Shown: positions 61,735 through 64,000 of the stretch, in pieces
Position numbering within the stretch: the first letter of the stretch is position 1
Layout: each line of letters opens with the position of its first letter
Assembly: GCA_002104945.1 (NCBI GenBank)
Contig: MCFH01000022.1
Coordinates: 682,001-746,000 of the forward strand
DNA from: Piromyces finnis
Lineage: Eukaryota; Neocallimastigomycota; Neocallimastigomycetes; Neocallimastigales; Neocallimastigaceae
Length of the DNA stretch: 64,000 bases
Reading direction: 5' to 3'
Position numbers and translations under genes: made by a program
Notes under the pieces: model-generated
The model's input: only the letters and a program-made list of their open reading frames with translations
The model's database searches: none
What the model was told of the DNA's origin: nothing

Positions 61735-61880
61735 TTAATTTAGAATTATTTTTTAAAAGATTATTATCCTATTAAAAGAAATTATTTTATTTTTAATAAA
61801 TGCAATAATATATTTTTTTCTTTTTACTATAATTTATTTAATTTAAAATTCTAATATGTAAAGATAAAATATTGAACAAT

Positions 61881-61914
<34 letters not shown>

Positions 61915-62681
61915 TAAAAATAAAAGTAATAAAAAAAAACTATACATTTTAACTGTATTTTATTTAATTTTATTATATATTTGAATCTTTAAATACTTTT
62001 TCATTTTAATGAAATAAAAAAAAGTTATAACTATCAACATAGATAAATTTATCTTTAATAATATTATTGAAAGCGTTTTATTCAAAATTTATCATTGAGT
62101 TCTATTTTTAATATTTTAATTTTAACTATTTGATAATATGAACTGTTGGCTCCTATTTAATATTTTAGAGCAATTTAAATAACTATTTAAAACTTTCTTT
62201 GTTTAAATAATTTCCATATTTACATCATATATTTGTAAAATTATTTATAGTTATTAATTTTTTTTTTTAAATGTTTTATTTATATGTAATATGTAATAAT
62301 ATTAATATATATTTGTTTTGTTTTTTCTATTTTATGTTTTATTTTTTATTAATATTAAAATTATTAATTTGTATTTAGAATTTGTTATTATTTTTATTTT
62401 GTGTCTTTTTTTTTTAAAAAAAAAGAAAAAAAAAAAAAAACGAAAAAATTATTGATATTATATATACAAATGTTCTATTATAAATTATTGTGTAAAAAAA
62501 TGAAAAATGCTAATAATAAATTAAAAAAAAAAAAAAAAAATGCATGATGAATACTAAATATTGTAAATGTTTAATGGTATAATGATAAAAAAAAAGTCAT
62601 AATAATATTTTTTTTTTTTTTTAAAAAAAAAAAAATAAAATAAACATTAATTGAAATATAATATTTAATATAATATAGAAA
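61735..62681. other. Convergent spacer (SNRNP40 / dynein)
   Basis: 947 bp between two 3' ends. It has an (AAT)n patch at 61883-61911 and poly-A/T runs. Nothing coding. Confidence 0.6.
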
Positions 62682-64000
62682 TTAAGATGTATCAGCAACA
62701 AGAGCAACACCACGCATAATCCAATATTCTGGTGTTTGTTTATCAGTTCTAAGATCAACATCAAAAATATAATTAAGATCTGTTCTTCTTGGCCTAGTTA
62801 AGATTAAATTTAATAAAATTATTCAATTAATCAAAAAAAACACATAATATATTATTATATATTTTTATAGTATTATTAAAATACTTACTTTTTATATACT
62901 GGACATCTGTATAATCTTGGATCTGGATCATCACTAGCATTAGTAGCACTAACATGAATACATGGCATGGCTTGGTAAATCAATTTAGCTTGAGATTCTG
63001 CTAAACGAATATTCTTTCTATCCCAACCTGCACCTTCAATGAATAAACCATGAATATAAACACCTTCTGCTGGTTGTGATGATATATCTTCTTTCATTTG
63101 TTTCATAACTTCTGGTTGAAGACGGACACTATCTAAAGCCCAACCTTGATGGGCACGTGTAATTTCTTGACGAATAGCTGTTAAGAAACCTTGTGGATTG
63201 AAGAAACCAGTAAGCCAGAATACATTTGGTCTACCATCATAAAGCCATGTGGCAAATTGGGCTACTCTTGTAAGTAATTCAGTGTACCATAAACCTAATG
63301 TTGGAGATTGCCATGAAATCTTTACCCAATTATCAGGTACACGAGCATCATAAAGGGAATCCAAGGCTTGCTTTAATTGAGAATTCATAATAATTGTACC
63401 ATCAATAGCCAATTTAAGATCATTGAGAGTATCACTAACTAATTTAAGAACTCTTTGAATTCTATCAATTTCTTGACCTAAGAAAATATTTAATGGTTTT
63501 AATAAACCTTGCTTTGTTAAGCAGGCCTTCTTCTTAACTGGATCAAAGAATTCTGGTAATTTACTTAAAAGATCTGTTGCAATACCCTTGACTACATCTT
63601 CACGAGTTTCACCAGTACCAGAACTACTATCCTTTGGTTGAATAGACATAATTGTATCTTTTATATAACAATAATAATAACATTATTATTTTATATTGAA
63701 ATAAATAAATAAAAATTTTTAAAATTAATTATCAATATTTATATATAAGAATAAAAATTTTAATATAAATATATTTACCTAGTGTTCTTGATGATTCCTT
63801 AGTTTGGCAAGCAATATCAGCGTTAGCATGTAAACCGAATACATCTGGTGTATCAACATTTGGTAAAGTTTCAATAGAAGCACGGTAATCTTCAACATTC
63901 TTCAAGTGTGGAATATTGTAACCCTTGGCGAATAAGAAGTTATCTGCGAACATATGATCACCGAACCATACCTTACCCATTGTAACTAATAAACGTCTAT
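62682..64000 (-). CDS. Axonemal outer-arm dynein heavy chain, C-terminal part (5' end outside window)
   Basis: The last three exons of a much larger gene: 64000-63779 (open at the edge), 63657-62889 and 62793-62682, GT-AG junctions with phases 1 and 2. About 367 residues are visible from a protein normally near 4500. The segment covers the end of AAA6 and the C-terminal domain: [37 protein letters not shown], then a coil, [78 protein letters not shown] and the end [15 protein letters not shown]. By memory the closest match is the DNAH5/DNAH8 group (Chlamydomonas outer-arm gamma chain), rather than cytoplasmic dynein. It drives flagellar beating, consistent with motile zoospores. Confidence 0.95.

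Overview
The window is very AT-rich eukaryotic DNA: long homopolymers, microsatellites and A/T-only spacers surround compact genes that carry short GT-AG introns. Three things together point to an anaerobic gut fungus (Neocallimastigomycota). Two secreted GH5 cellulases end in the double Cys-rich dockerin of fungal cellulosomes. A dynein heavy chain of the axonemal outer-arm type is present, so the organism is flagellated. The housekeeping genes are fungal/opisthokont in character. Genus cannot be set from the sequence alone.

Layout. 1-3043 (-): 3'-truncated, basic Ser/Thr-rich protein with three SxIP motifs. 3044-11482: gene-poor spacer with a 266-bp (ATTT)n tract. 11483-12688 (+): signal peptide, N/G/Q repeats, one TM helix and an SH3 domain. 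13743-20930 (-): five-exon THADA/Trm732-like protein. 22014-24053 (+): leucine-rich-repeat protein with a Cys/His module. 25541-26556 (+): HDEL/KDEL receptor ERD2. 28290-32894 (+): ubiquitin E1 (UBA1), 16 exons. 35884-37851 (+): single-pass TM protein with a long Ser/Asn-rich tail. 39938-40904 (+): small four-TM COPI-associated-type protein. 41418-43761 and 45396-48422 (both -): tandem paralogous cellulosomal GH5 endoglucanases. 50292-53081 (-): NEPRO-like nucleolar protein, eight exons. 56612-58039 (+): helical, possibly BAR/IMD-like protein. 58880-61734 (+): U5 snRNP 40-kDa WD40 protein (SNRNP40), nine exons. 62682-64000 (-): C-terminal end of an outer-arm dynein heavy chain.

Functionally this is mostly ordinary housekeeping: tRNA modification, ER retrieval, ubiquitin activation, pre-mRNA splicing, RNase MRP/nucleolus and flagellar motility. 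It is interrupted by a lineage-specific pair of biomass-degrading genes. Those two are the most interesting part. The second gene has two catalytic domains inside one polypeptide. They are almost identical in DNA, and the internal copy carries the mature N-terminus already joined across the position where the first copy, and the neighbouring paralogue, have an intron. Exon models below were built by hand from reading-frame continuity, GT/AG sites and remembered family sequences; none was checked by alignment or transcript data. No tRNA, rRNA or CRISPR array was recognised.
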